From: CAYXDR01 sp046498185
GTDB lineage: Bacteria; Desulfobacterota; DSM-4660; Desulfatiglandales; Desulfatiglandaceae
Length of the DNA: 64,000 nucleotides
Assembly (NCBI GenBank): GCA_046498185.1
Contig: JAWOBE010000032.1
Coordinates: forward strand, 21,259-85,258
Direction of reading: 5' to 3'
Part shown: in pieces, positions 34,997 through 43,936 of the stretch
Layout of the letters: each line of letters starts with the position of its first letter
Position numbering within the stretch: position 1 is the stretch's first letter
Program-made: the position numbers and the translations under genes
Notes under the pieces: model-generated
Seen by the model: only the letters and a program-made list of their open reading frames with translations
Told to the model about the DNA's origin: nothing
The model's database searches: none

Positions 34997-37276
34997 ATGA
35001 GTGAATACAAAGATCTTTTGAAGGTTTATCGGTTACTGAAAAAGAAAATGCAATTCGCTCATCTCGGAGATTTAATCAACGCCACTTTTCAGGACGTGCT
35101 TGAAAAAAGGGGGATTGTAAGCCGGGAAGAACTCCTGAACATGACCCTGGAGGAGTTGAAGCAGGAAGGCTTGTCCGACACGGAGGAAAACCGGGAAGAT
35201 TATCTGGAGGCCCTATCCGATTACTTTTTCGCGACGCGCTTGTCTCCGGGGGAAATTGAAGATTACATCAACCTGGCGAGAAAGCGGGAAAAATCCCAGA
35301 CACTATCTATAATCGCCAACCGGGACCAAGCCTCATCGATGGAAATATACGAGGCCTTGAGGGAGTTCTGCGACATCCCCATGGGCGAGGTCTATATTTC
35401 GCCGGAAGAGGCGACCGGTATCCGGGTGGCTTTGATCAGCCGTTTCATATCCAGCCAATTGCCGTTTGTCGGACTGGCGAAAAAACATATTACGATCAGG
35501 GACATGGACCTTGTCTTGAGGAGATGCCTTTGGAGCCGCAAGCGGCCGGGGAAGCTTGGTGGAAAGGCCGCCGGCATGATCCTGGCGCTGAAAATTCTTC
35601 TGCCTATCCTTGAAAAACATGACGCCGAGCTTGAAGAATACATCCGGGTGCCCGACACCTGGTATCTCAACTCGGGGGTATTCTCGGAGTTTCTCGACCG
35701 AAATAATCTCTACCTTTTTCATACTCATAAATACAAAGACCGTGAGGAGATAGAGGCTGACTTTCAACACATAGAAGAAAAATTTCGAAGTGCCACCTTT
35801 TCTTCGGAAGTGCTCGACGGGTTCAGGAAGATACTGGAAGAGATCGGAGAGCACCCTATCATAATCCGCTCTTCAAGCCTTCTTGAGGACAGCTTCGGAC
35901 TTGCATTTTCAGGGAAGTACATGTCGGTTTTTCTTGCAAACCAAGGGGATATCGAAACGAGGCTTGAAGAATTCATAAAAGGCCTTAAGCAGGTTTTCGC
36001 CAGTACATTCGGGCCGGACCCCATCCTTTATCGTCTTGACCACGATCTCTTGGACTATGACGAGCGAATGGCGATGGTGGTCCAGAAGGTGGTCGGAAGG
36101 CGCTTCGGGGATTATTTTTTCCCGTTTGTCGCAGGTGTTTTGTTTTCCCAGAATGTTTATGCCTGGAACCCGAAGATCAGGAAAGAGGATGGATTGGCAC
36201 GCCTGGTGTTCGGATTGGGCACAAGGGCCGTTGATCGCGTTAGCTCCGACTATCCGCGAATAGTCCCTTTGAGCCATCCGTTGCTGCGGCCGGAGACCAC
36301 TTCAACCCAAATCAAAAAATATTCCCAGAAGAATGTAGATGTTCTAAACCTTAAAAAGGGATGCTTCGAAACAGTGGATTTCACTACCCTGGCCTCTGAA
36401 ACGCAGCATCCGGACCTTTTTTACGCGGTCTCGGTTGAAAAAGACGGATATCTCTCCGCGCCCTATTTCCTGAATCAGGATCTCAGCCAGGGGCGGCTAT
36501 TCGTGACTTTTGAACACCTGCTGAGCCGCACACCTTTCGTAGAGCTTGCGAAAAAAGTATTATCCAGGGTGTCTGCAGCATATGGGCGTCCGGTGGACAT
36601 GGAGTTTGCATGGGATGACGACAGGCTTTATATTCTTCAATGCCGTGCGCTTTCCACACGTAAAGAACTTGGTAAAGTAACCATCCCGACTGATGTGCCG
36701 GACGAAAAAATTCTTTTCGTCACCCAGTCCGGATTGTTCAACAGCGTTGTCGAGAACCTGGAATATATTGTCTATGTAGATCCAAGAACCTATGATGCTT
36801 TGGGTAGTTTCGAGGATAAAATGGCGGTTGCAGGCGCCGTCAATGCACTGAACAAACATCTGGCAGGGAAGCGGTTTGTTTTGATGGGCCCTGGGCGATG
36901 GGGCAGCAGCGATATCAATCTTGGTGTGCGTGTTACCTATTCCAGCATCAACAAAGCCAGGCTCCTGATGGAAATATCTTTCACCAAGGATGGTTACACG
37001 CCAGAGGTGTCTTGTGGCACACATTTTTTCCAGGACCTGGTTGAAGCCGACATCGCGATCGTTTCTGTCTTTCCTGATGATCCTGCATCGAATTTGAAGG
37101 AATCCTTCCTCCTCAATGCTTCTAATTTGCTGCCGGAAATGGCCACGAATTATCAAAAATACGGCCAGGCGGTGCGGGTGATTCATGTTCCATCGGCGTG
37201 CAATGGAGATTACCTTCACGTCTACCTGGATATGAACACTCCAAAAGGCATCGGGTTTTTCGGAGAGTATAAATAG
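34997..37276 (+). CDS. PEP/pyruvate-binding-domain protein (PPDK_N-type), function unassigned
   Basis: A 759-residue cytoplasmic protein. The N-terminal ~190 residues are helical and unlike known domains; residues ~190-560 are a PEP-synthase N-terminal ATP-binding domain (LGGKAAGM, IIRSSSLLEDSFGLAFSGKYMSVF split as IIRSSSLLEDS and SGKYMSVF, LVFGLGTRAVDR and a late MEFAWDDDRLYILQCR). The phosphohistidine domain (TSHAAIVAR type) and the PEP-binding barrel of real PEP synthase are absent; a novel C-terminal ~190 residues with LMGPGRWGSSD replace them. So it probably phosphorylates something other than pyruvate. It has its own promoter region and lies 322 bases before the KamA gene. Confidence 0.83.
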   Translation: MSEYKDLLKVYRLLKKKMQFAHLGDLINATFQDVLEKRGIVSREELLNMTLEELKQEGLSDTEENREDYLEALSDYFFATRLSPGEIEDYINLARKREKSQTLSIIANRDQASSMEIYEALREFCDIPMGEVYISPEEATGIRVALISRFISSQLPFVGLAKKHITIRDMDLVLRRCLWSRKRPGKLGGKAAGMILALKILLPILEKHDAELEEYIRVPDTWYLNSGVFSEFLDRNNLYLFHTHKYKDREEIEADFQHIEEKFRSATFSSEVLDGFRKILEEIGEHPIIIRSSSLLEDSFGLAFSGKYMSVFLANQGDIETRLEEFIKGLKQVFASTFGPDPILYRLDHDLLDYDERMAMVVQKVVGRRFGDYFFPFVAGVLFSQNVYAWNPKIRKEDGLARLVFGLGTRAVDRVSSDYPRIVPLSHPLLRPETTSTQIKKYSQKNVDVLNLKKGCFETVDFTTLASETQHPDLFYAVSVEKDGYLSAPYFLNQDLSQGRLFVTFEHLLSRTPFVELAKKVLSRVSAAYGRPVDMEFAWDDDRLYILQCRALSTRKELGKVTIPTDVPDEKILFVTQSGLFNSVVENLEYIVYVDPRTYDALGSFEDKMAVAGAVNALNKHLAGKRFVLMGPGRWGSSDINLGVRVTYSSINKARLLMEISFTKDGYTPEVSCGTHFFQDLVEADIAIVSVFPDDPASNLKESFLLNASNLLPEMATNYQKYGQAVRVIHVPSACNGDYLHVYLDMNTPKGIGFFGEYK

Positions 37277-37598
37277 CGTTCGGGAACCCGGAGATTGCTG
37301 TACACCCACCCAAAAATTTATCGGCTGGAAAAGGCCGCGGATACAATTTCATCCCACAGAAAAGCAAATCAACCAAACCAACCGGATAAACCAGATATCA
37401 CATTACAATGGCTGAAAAATCGATAACTTAGAACATGGTTCTCTTTTTTTCTTGCATTGCTTGTAAAAAGGTTTATATTTCGCCGCCTGATGAGATGCAC
37501 TTGGTCAGGTTGCAACGCAAAAAAACTGTTAAATCGGATAGTTATGTGTATCAGCCGGTGTTTTTTTGGAAAAAACATTTTTACGAAAGGATAACGCT
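37277..37598. other. 322-base intergenic region with putative promoter
   Basis: Between the PPDK_N-type protein and the KamA gene. It contains TTGCAT (37452-37457), 16 bases, TATATT (37474-37479), a plausible promoter for the KamA/ATP-grasp operon 120 bases before its start. No gene and no clear repeat; AT-rich. Confidence 0.4.
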
Positions 37599-38927
37599 AT
37601 GCAGAAAATTCTTGAAGTGGAAAAGCCGTCTGAATATCAGATGGACGAAAACGAGGAGCCTCCCAGTGGTGAGCGTATTGAACCGCCGCCATATCATCCT
37701 TCCACGCCTTTTCCAGATATCCTGACATATTCAAACATATCGCCCGTTTTAAAACCTGTAAAGCAAAACTTCCGAGCCTCCTCATGCGCCAAGGCTTTCC
37801 GAAAACGTTTTTTTCCATTGGCGGGTGACAAGGAATGGAACGATTGGCACTGGCAGATCGCCAACCGGATAAAAACCCTGGATCAGGCGGAGAAAATGCT
37901 TCATCTGTCGATGGAAGAACGGGAGGCACTGGGGGACCATTCCACCGGGTTGCCGTTTTCGGTAACGCCCTATTATATGAGTCTTTTGAGCGTAGATGAA
38001 CCTTCCGAGGCGTTGCGAAGAAGCGTTATCCCCACAATCCATGAGAATCTCCACGGCCCGGGGGAAGCTGAAGATCCGCTCGGTGAAGAAGAACAGAGCC
38101 CGGTTCCAGGCCTTGTGCACCGTTATCCGGACAGGGTGCTGTTCCTGCTGAGCGACTTCTGTTCGACCTATTGCCGTTACTGCACCAGATCGAGAGTCGT
38201 CGGCCACGGTGCGGTGCTTCCTGTACGGGAAAGGCTTGAGCGAGCTTTCGACTACATCCGCAGGACGCGTTCGGTAAGGGATGTCCTGATATCCGGCGGG
38301 GATCCGTTGACGATCGGAGATGAAAAACTCGAATGGGTTCTCCGGAATCTGCGCGCGATCCCCCACGTGGAGATGCTGCGCATCGGAACCAAGGTGCCGG
38401 CCGTGCTTCCCCAGCGGATCACAAGGCAACTTGTGAAAATGCTGCGTAAATATCACCCATTGTGGATGAGTCTTCATTTTACGCATCCTTCGGAGTGCAC
38501 CCCCGAAAGCGCCCGCGCATGCGGCATGCTTGTCGATAGAGGTATCCCCCTGGGCTCCCAGACGGTTCTTCTCAAGGGGATCAATGATGATGTGGAAACA
38601 ATGAAGGCTCTCATGCATCGGCTGATAAGCATGCGGGTGAAACCCTACTACCTGTTCCAGTGCGACCCTATTTCAGGCTCCGCCCATTTTCGTACGCCCG
38701 TTAAAAAGGGCCTCGAAATAATCCGTGGTTTGAGGGGCTTTACAAGCGGCTACGCGGTTCCAACCTATGTGATCGATGCCCCCGGCGGGGGCGGGAAGGT
38801 GCCGCTTATGCCTGACTATGTCAGGGGCCGGGAGGGCGATTCGTTGATACTCCAGAACTACGAAGGCAGATATTTCAGTTATCCGGACAGGGATGAAGCT
38901 GTCGGTGGGGTGACGATTTACCAATAA
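37599..38927 (+). CDS. KamA-family radical SAM protein (lysine 2,3-aminomutase-like)
   Basis: A 442-residue radical SAM enzyme. The cluster motif is CSTYCRYC at C188, C192, C195, and the PLP lysine is Lys400 in DAPGGGGK, as in lysine 2,3-aminomutase; VLISGGDPL and FTHPSECTPE are also family stretches. A N-terminal proline-rich ~50 residues precede the domain. Known family members turn L-lysine into beta-lysine (clostridial LAM, AblA) or make (R)-beta-lysine for EF-P (EpmB). I cannot separate these by eye. ATG 37599 has AAAGGA upstream; the ATG-like start at 37566 lies 11 codons earlier. Probably first gene of an operon with two ATP-grasp genes and the GNAT-HDAC fusion. Confidence 0.88.
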   Translation: MQKILEVEKPSEYQMDENEEPPSGERIEPPPYHPSTPFPDILTYSNISPVLKPVKQNFRASSCAKAFRKRFFPLAGDKEWNDWHWQIANRIKTLDQAEKMLHLSMEEREALGDHSTGLPFSVTPYYMSLLSVDEPSEALRRSVIPTIHENLHGPGEAEDPLGEEEQSPVPGLVHRYPDRVLFLLSDFCSTYCRYCTRSRVVGHGAVLPVRERLERAFDYIRRTRSVRDVLISGGDPLTIGDEKLEWVLRNLRAIPHVEMLRIGTKVPAVLPQRITRQLVKMLRKYHPLWMSLHFTHPSECTPESARACGMLVDRGIPLGSQTVLLKGINDDVETMKALMHRLISMRVKPYYLFQCDPISGSAHFRTPVKKGLEIIRGLRGFTSGYAVPTYVIDAPGGGGKVPLMPDYVRGREGDSLILQNYEGRYFSYPDRDEAVGGVTIYQ

Positions 38928-39012
38928 GAAAAACGTTTATCCCCAACTTTAATCAGCTTTTACTGCAGCGGGAGGCGTCAAATCTTCCCGCAGCAACCGA
39001 AAGGAATAGACG

Positions 39013-40020
39013 ATGCTGATAGGTTTAACATACGATCTGCGTTCCGAGTACCTCGCCGAGGGGCTGGATGAAGACGAGACCGCGGAATTTGACAGCGAAT
39101 GCACGATCGAAGCTATAGAAGAAGCTCTTCGCGCGTTCGGACACGAAACGGAGCGGATCGGTAACGCGAGAAAACTCATCGCGGCCGTGGTCTCCGGCAG
39201 GCGCTGGGACATGGTGTTCAATATTGCCGAAGGCCTCGACGGCATGGCACGTGAGGCACAGGTTCCGGCAATCCTCGATCTATATCGCATCCCGTACACC
39301 TTCTCAGATCCGATGGTATTGAGCCTTACACTGAACAAGGCGATGACCAAGAGGGTTATTCGGGATGCCGGGCTTTCAACCGCGCCTTTTATTGAAGTGG
39401 CCCCAGGGGATGATGACCTGGATGTTCCCTTTGAGCCGCCCTACTTTGTAAAGCCGGTGGCGGAAGGCACCGGAAAGGGGGTGTCCATTCGATCCATCGT
39501 TACACGGATAGAAGATCTCGAAGGGGTGTGCTCTCAACTCATCAACCGCTACAGGCAGCCGGTGCTCGTGGAACGATACCTCTCCGGCCGGGAGTTCACT
39601 GTAGGAATCGTAGGAACGGGCAGGCAGGCGGAGGTGATCGGAACGATAGAGGTGATACTTAAGACCGAGGCCGAGCAGGGAGCTTATTCGTACGTGAACA
39701 AGGCGAGGTTTCAGGAACTTGTGGAATACCGTCTCGTGGATCCTCTGACCGAACCGCTGGGAGGTGAAGTGGAAACCCTGGCCCTCGCGGCCTATCGTGT
39801 GCTTGGGTGCCGCGATGCCGGGAGGGTGGACATTCGGTGCGATGGGGAGGAAATGCCTCATTTTATAGAGATAAATCCTTTGGCCGGGATTCACCCTGAG
39901 CACTCGGACCTTCCGATCATATGCTCCAGGAGGGGGATACCTTATCGAAGCTTGATCGAGCGGATCGTGGCTTCGGCCGCCGGCCGTGCCGGGGGGAGTG
40001 ACCGGTGCGCATCGCGGTAG
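39013..40020 (+). CDS. ATP-grasp ligase, D-Ala-D-Ala ligase-like (first)
   Basis: A 335-residue ATP-grasp protein. It shows the Ddl plan: an N-terminal pre-ATP domain with YDLRSEYL and EGLDGMAREAQVPA, the ATP-binding KPVAEGTGKG and LVERYLSGREFTVG, and a C-terminal metal site FIEINPLAGIHPEHSDLP. In Ddl the last motif reads NTMPG; here it is NPLAG, so the acceptor is probably not D-Ala. It lies 85 bases after the KamA gene and overlaps the second ATP-grasp gene by 16 bases. I infer that it joins an amino acid, perhaps beta-lysine, to another carboxylate or amine. Confidence 0.85.
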   Translation: MLIGLTYDLRSEYLAEGLDEDETAEFDSECTIEAIEEALRAFGHETERIGNARKLIAAVVSGRRWDMVFNIAEGLDGMAREAQVPAILDLYRIPYTFSDPMVLSLTLNKAMTKRVIRDAGLSTAPFIEVAPGDDDLDVPFEPPYFVKPVAEGTGKGVSIRSIVTRIEDLEGVCSQLINRYRQPVLVERYLSGREFTVGIVGTGRQAEVIGTIEVILKTEAEQGAYSYVNKARFQELVEYRLVDPLTEPLGGEVETLALAAYRVLGCRDAGRVDIRCDGEEMPHFIEINPLAGIHPEHSDLPIICSRRGIPYRSLIERIVASAAGRAGGSDRCASR

Positions 40021-41027
40021 TCCATCACCGGCTTGAAACCGGTGCGCCGCCGGACGAACAGGATGTCCTGGCTCAGGCAAGGGCCGTTTCGAGTGCGCTT
40101 TGCAGGCTTGGGCACCAGGCTACGATGGAGGTATGTACACTGGACCTGGAAAGGATCCGCCGAAAGCTGGTCGAATCCGGCGTGGATCTGGTTTTCAACC
40201 TCGTGGAGGCCCTGAACGGCAGTGGGAGGCTGATCCATCTTTTTCCGGCGCTGCTGGATGCCATGGAACTTCGTTACACAGGTTCAGCGTCGCTTCCGAT
40301 TCTGGCAACCAGCAATAAAGTGTTCGGGAAAAGGATTCTTTCAGCTGCAGGGATGACCACGCCTGAATGGATAGGGCCTTTTCCGGCAGATGCATCTTTG
40401 ATTTTCAACCAGCCCCCGGAACTCGACCCGGTTGCCGAAACCGAACGCTTGTGGATCATTAAGTCCTTGTGGGAGCATGCGTCGGTCGGCCTGGATGAGC
40501 GTTCGGTCGTCAAAGCTTTGCCTTCCGAGGTGTCACGGATGCTCCCGGAAAGAGCGGGGCGGCTCGGAGGGGCCTGCTTCGCCGAACGTTACATTGAAGG
40601 CCGCGAATTCAACCTCTCTTTACTTTCCGGGAGAAACGGTCCGGAGGTGCTTCCCGCCGCTGAAATTTCTTTTACGGATTTTGCCGCCGGAACACCAAAA
40701 ATCGTGGATTACCGGGCCAAGTGGGATGATACGTCGAGCGCCTGGCGCAACACTCCGAGGAAATTCGATATTGCGGAACCCGACCGAGAGCTCGTAGGAC
40801 GACTTGAGGAAGTTGCGCTCCGGTGCTGGGAAATATTCAATCTTAGAGGGTATGCGAGGGTTGATTTTCGTGTTGACACCGCCGGGATTCCTTGGATCCT
40901 TGAGGTGAACACGAATCCTTGCCTTTCTCCGGATGCAGGGTTCGCGGCCGCCCTCGACAGGGCGGGGATTCCCTTCGATGCGGCTGTCCAAAGAATCCTG
41001 GAAGACGCTTTTAACGGTAAAAGCTGA
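40005..41027 (+). CDS. ATP-grasp ligase (second), D-Ala-D-Ala ligase-like
   Basis: A 340-residue ATP-grasp protein related to the preceding one but clearly diverged. It keeps NLVEALNGSGRLIHLFPALLD in the N-terminal domain (read in two parts, NLVEALNGSG and LIHLFPALLD), RYIEGREFNLSLL, and the metal-binding end WILEVNTNPCLSPDAGF. The start is GTG at 40005, with GGGGGGAG before it, inside the end of the first ligase. Its stop overlaps the start of the GNAT-HDAC gene (TGATG). Two unlike ligases in tandem point to two successive couplings. Confidence 0.85.
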   Translation: MRIAVVHHRLETGAPPDEQDVLAQARAVSSALCRLGHQATMEVCTLDLERIRRKLVESGVDLVFNLVEALNGSGRLIHLFPALLDAMELRYTGSASLPILATSNKVFGKRILSAAGMTTPEWIGPFPADASLIFNQPPELDPVAETERLWIIKSLWEHASVGLDERSVVKALPSEVSRMLPERAGRLGGACFAERYIEGREFNLSLLSGRNGPEVLPAAEISFTDFAAGTPKIVDYRAKWDDTSSAWRNTPRKFDIAEPDRELVGRLEEVALRCWEIFNLRGYARVDFRVDTAGIPWILEVNTNPCLSPDAGFAAALDRAGIPFDAAVQRILEDAFNGKS

Positions 41028-43315
41028 TGTTTCGTATAAGACGCATCTACGACGATACCCTGCCGCTTAACAGGGACACATTGAGACAGGTGAAGGGAAT
41101 CCTTCGTACGAGGTTTTCTTCGATTCCTGAAGAGGAAATTGAAGGGCTCGGCGAGCGGCTAAGGAATCCGTTCAGAAGCCGATTCCGTTCAATCCTGCTT
41201 GCTGCTGAAAACATGCGCGGCCGGGTGCTGGGATTCGCCTTGCTTCTGCATGAACCGGAGCTGGAATTTTGTTTTTTGGACTGGATCGCGACGCTTAAAG
41301 GCGGCACCGGGGGTGGTGTCGGCGGGGCGTTATATGAAGGGATACGCAGAGAAGCTTCGGTTTTGAAGGTCGAAGGCCTTTTTTTTGAATGCCTTCCCGA
41401 CGACGAGAATTTATGCGGGGATAAAGCCCTGCTGAAGGAGAACCGCGCCCGTCTCAGGTTCTATGAGCGCTATGGTGCTCGTCCGATTGTCGGCACTGTG
41501 TACGAGGCTCCGGTGAATGAAGGCGATACCTGTATGCCGCATCTGGTTTATGACGGGCTTGATCTGCCGCGGCGTCCGGGTGCTCATTTTATGAAACAGG
41601 TGGTGAGGGCGATCCTCGAACGCAAGTATGAAGGGTACTGCCCGCCGGAATATGTCGAGAAGGCAGTGGAATCCTTCACTGATTCCCCGATCCTTCTCAG
41701 GGATTTTCGTTATGTGAAGCCCCAGGCGGTCAAGTCTAAAGTCGAGGGAGGCCCGGCCGAACAAATAGCACTCGTGGTGAACGATCACCATGGGGTTCAT
41801 CATGTACACGAGCGGGGGTACGTGGAATCTCCGGTAAGGATTAAAAGCATCGCCGGGGAACTCGAGAGATCGGGTTTGTTCGACCCATTGCCTCCGAAAA
41901 GTTTCCCGGACAGGCATCTTTATTCGGTGCACGACAGGGATTTCTGCGGCTGGCTCAAAAAGGCCTGTATCGGGACCGCGGAGGGCAAATCTCTGTATCC
42001 GTATGTTTTCCCCATACGCAACAAGACGCGCCCCCCGCTTGAGCTCTCGGTTCTGGCGGGCTATTACTGTATCGATACTTTTACACCAATTAACAACCGA
42101 GCGTATCCTGCCGCCCGAAGGGCGGTGGACTGTGCGCTTACGGCAGCGCGGTGGCTGATCGAAGGCGGTCGCATATCCTACGCTCTTGTTCGGCCACCCG
42201 GTCACCACGCGGAGCGGCGAAGCTTCGGCGGTTTTTGTTATTTCAACAACAACGCCGTGGCCGCGAATTATCTGAGCGCCTACGGCAGGGTCGCGATCCT
42301 GGATATCGACTATCATCATGGAAACGGGCAGCAGGATATTTTCTATCGGAGATCAGATGTCCTGTCCGTATCGATTCATGGACATCCTCGTTTTGCTTAC
42401 CCTTATTTCAGTGGTTTTTCAGAGGAGCGCGGCGAGGGGGACGGGGAGGGGTTCAACCTGAATCTTCCGCTGCCCGAGCAGGTCGACGGGGAAAAATACC
42501 GTGCTGCCCTGGGCAGGGCCCTGAGACGGATCGAAGTTTTCGGGCCGGATTTTCTTGTTGTGGCGCTCGGCCTGGACACGGCCAAAAGCGATCCAACGGG
42601 CACGTGGTCGCTGCGGGCCAGGGATTATGAAGAGAACGGTCGTATGATAGGCGCCCTTGGGCTTCCGGTTGTGGTCATCCAGGAAGGTGGCTATCGTACG
42701 CGCACGCTGGGGGTGAACGCCAGAAACTTTTTCTCCGGGCTGGTTTCATCCGCTTCAAAGGCCGCCAATTCAAGACCTGTTTCGAAAGACAGGCTTAAGG
42801 GTGTGGTGTTTCGAACCGATCTCAACGAGGCGGACGTGAAGCGGATCCATGCCTTGGTTGAAAAAACAGGGTTTTTCCGGCCCGGGGAAACCGCCGTCGC
42901 CGAAGAAGTGGCAGCAGAGCGTATTTCCAGGCATGCCGAAAGCGGCTACCATTTCATCCTGGCCGAACAATACGGGCGCCTCGTCGGTTACATATGCTAC
43001 GGTCCCATACCATGCACCGTCTCGGGATATGACATTTACTGGCTGGCCGTAGATCCTGAATTTCAGGGGAGAGGCCTGGGAAAACGGCTGCTCAAGCATT
43101 CAGAACGCTCGATCTCGGAGGCGGGGGGAACGAAAATTTATGTCGAAACATCCTCGCGTGTACAGTACGCCGGCACCCGGGCGTTTTATGAGGCTTGCGG
43201 GTATGTTGCCGTTTCGGTGATCGATGATTTTTACGAAGCGGGGGACGGTAAAATCACCTATTTGAAGAATATTTCCGGTTCAGACGCCGGTGCCAGTCAA
43301 ATTCCTTCGATGTGA
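41027..43315 (+). CDS. GNAT - histone deacetylase-like - GNAT fusion protein
   Basis: A 762-residue protein in three parts. Residues ~1-190 are GNAT-like (LDWIATLKGGTGGGVGG and RARLRFYERYGARP). Residues ~245-575 are a class I/II-type deacetylase (acetylpolyamine amidohydrolase family) with a complete active site: His393-His394 in PPGHHAE, zinc ligands Asp428 and His430 in LDIDYHHG, Asp517 in GLDTAKSDP, and Tyr556 in EGGYRT. Residues ~585-745 form a second GNAT with the acetyl-CoA loop QGRGLGKRLL. So an amide-forming and an amide-breaking activity share one chain. It starts on the stop of the second ATP-grasp gene. The final 62 bases overlap pspC convergently. Substrate unknown; N-acylated beta-lysine or a polyamine is an inference. 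Confidence 0.9.
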   Translation: MFRIRRIYDDTLPLNRDTLRQVKGILRTRFSSIPEEEIEGLGERLRNPFRSRFRSILLAAENMRGRVLGFALLLHEPELEFCFLDWIATLKGGTGGGVGGALYEGIRREASVLKVEGLFFECLPDDENLCGDKALLKENRARLRFYERYGARPIVGTVYEAPVNEGDTCMPHLVYDGLDLPRRPGAHFMKQVVRAILERKYEGYCPPEYVEKAVESFTDSPILLRDFRYVKPQAVKSKVEGGPAEQIALVVNDHHGVHHVHERGYVESPVRIKSIAGELERSGLFDPLPPKSFPDRHLYSVHDRDFCGWLKKACIGTAEGKSLYPYVFPIRNKTRPPLELSVLAGYYCIDTFTPINNRAYPAARRAVDCALTAARWLIEGGRISYALVRPPGHHAERRSFGGFCYFNNNAVAANYLSAYGRVAILDIDYHHGNGQQDIFYRRSDVLSVSIHGHPRFAYPYFSGFSEERGEGDGEGFNLNLPLPEQVDGEKYRAALGRALRRIEVFGPDFLVVALGLDTAKSDPTGTWSLRARDYEENGRMIGALGLPVVVIQEGGYRTRTLGVNARNFFSGLVSSASKAANSRPVSKDRLKGVVFRTDLNEADVKRIHALVEKTGFFRPGETAVAEEVAAERISRHAESGYHFILAEQYGRLVGYICYGPIPCTVSGYDIYWLAVDPEFQGRGLGKRLLKHSERSISEAGGTKIYVETSSRVQYAGTRAFYEACGYVAVSVIDDFYEAGDGKITYLKNISGSDAGASQIPSM

Positions 43316-43655
43316 CGGAATTCTCGATTCGACGTATCCGGTTATCCATTTCCTCATACCTGCGTTTGAGCCCACCCACCGCGCTTCTTTTTGAATGAAC
43401 ATAACTGTTGTAAAAATCGTTTTCATCGTCATCTTTCAAAGGGATCACGGGCTCAGGTTTCATCACGAGGGCCAGTGCAAAATATACGATCATCACGGGC
43501 CATATGCCGCTGAACAGCAACATGCAAAGCGCAATGGTCCTTATCCAGAATACCGAAAAATCAAAGTATTGGGCGATTCCCTTACATACTCCGAGTATGA
43601 CCCCCTGCCTGGACCTGTAAAAGCCCTGCCGGGGAGATCGCATGAATCTAGTCAT
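43254..43655 (-). CDS. pspC: PspC-domain phage-shock protein
   Basis: A 133-residue protein: the PspC domain (SRQGVILGVCKGIAQYF then two membrane helices with IALCMLLFSGIWPVMIVYFALALVM), and a hydrophilic C-terminal tail of ~60 residues with a coiled-coil-like run (KRRYEEMDNRIRRIE). The open frame reaches 43706, but ATG 43655 follows AAGGA and matches the family start. It overlaps pspB by eight bases and, at the other end, the GNAT-HDAC gene by 62 bases. Confidence 0.88.
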   Translation of the reverse strand: MTRFMRSPRQGFYRSRQGVILGVCKGIAQYFDFSVFWIRTIALCMLLFSGIWPVMIVYFALALVMKPEPVIPLKDDDENDFYNSYVHSKRSAVGGLKRRYEEMDNRIRRIENSVTSKEFDWHRRLNRKYSSNR

Positions 43656-43899
43656 CTTTATGTTCCTTTCCGTCCGGTTCCAGCAGTATGGTTTCGAGCG
43701 CCTCAAGCCGCTGCTCCATCACCTCCAGCCCCTGATAGATTTCCTGCACCATTCGCGCTTCTTCGGCTTCAGAACGTTGTCCACCGGGGGATGCGCCTCC
43801 CTTGATTATTTTTATCGCTATCAGGATCGTGCTGCCGATGACAGCCAGGGCAAGCACAATGCCGCCAAAAATTATCGATACTATAAATGCGCCTTCCAT
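43648..43899 (-). CDS. pspB: PspB-like phage-shock protein
   Basis: An 83-residue inner-membrane protein with one N-terminal helix (FIVSIIFGGIVLALAVIGSTILI) and a cytoplasmic coiled-coil tail (EEARMVQEIYQGLEVMEQRLEALE). This is the PspB plan. It overlaps pspC by eight bases and follows pspA by 37 bases. AGGAGG precedes its start. Confidence 0.86.
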   Translation of the reverse strand: MEGAFIVSIIFGGIVLALAVIGSTILIAIKIIKGGASPGGQRSEAEEARMVQEIYQGLEVMEQRLEALETILLEPDGKEHKDD

Positions 43900-43936
43900 T
43901 TGGGGCGGTTTCCTCCTAACAGAGATTTGCGAAACT

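Noticed and set aside
37599..38927. Naming the KamA gene ablA or epmB
   Set aside because: Both families share the visible motifs; no feature read by eye separates them, and neither ablB nor epmA is adjacent.
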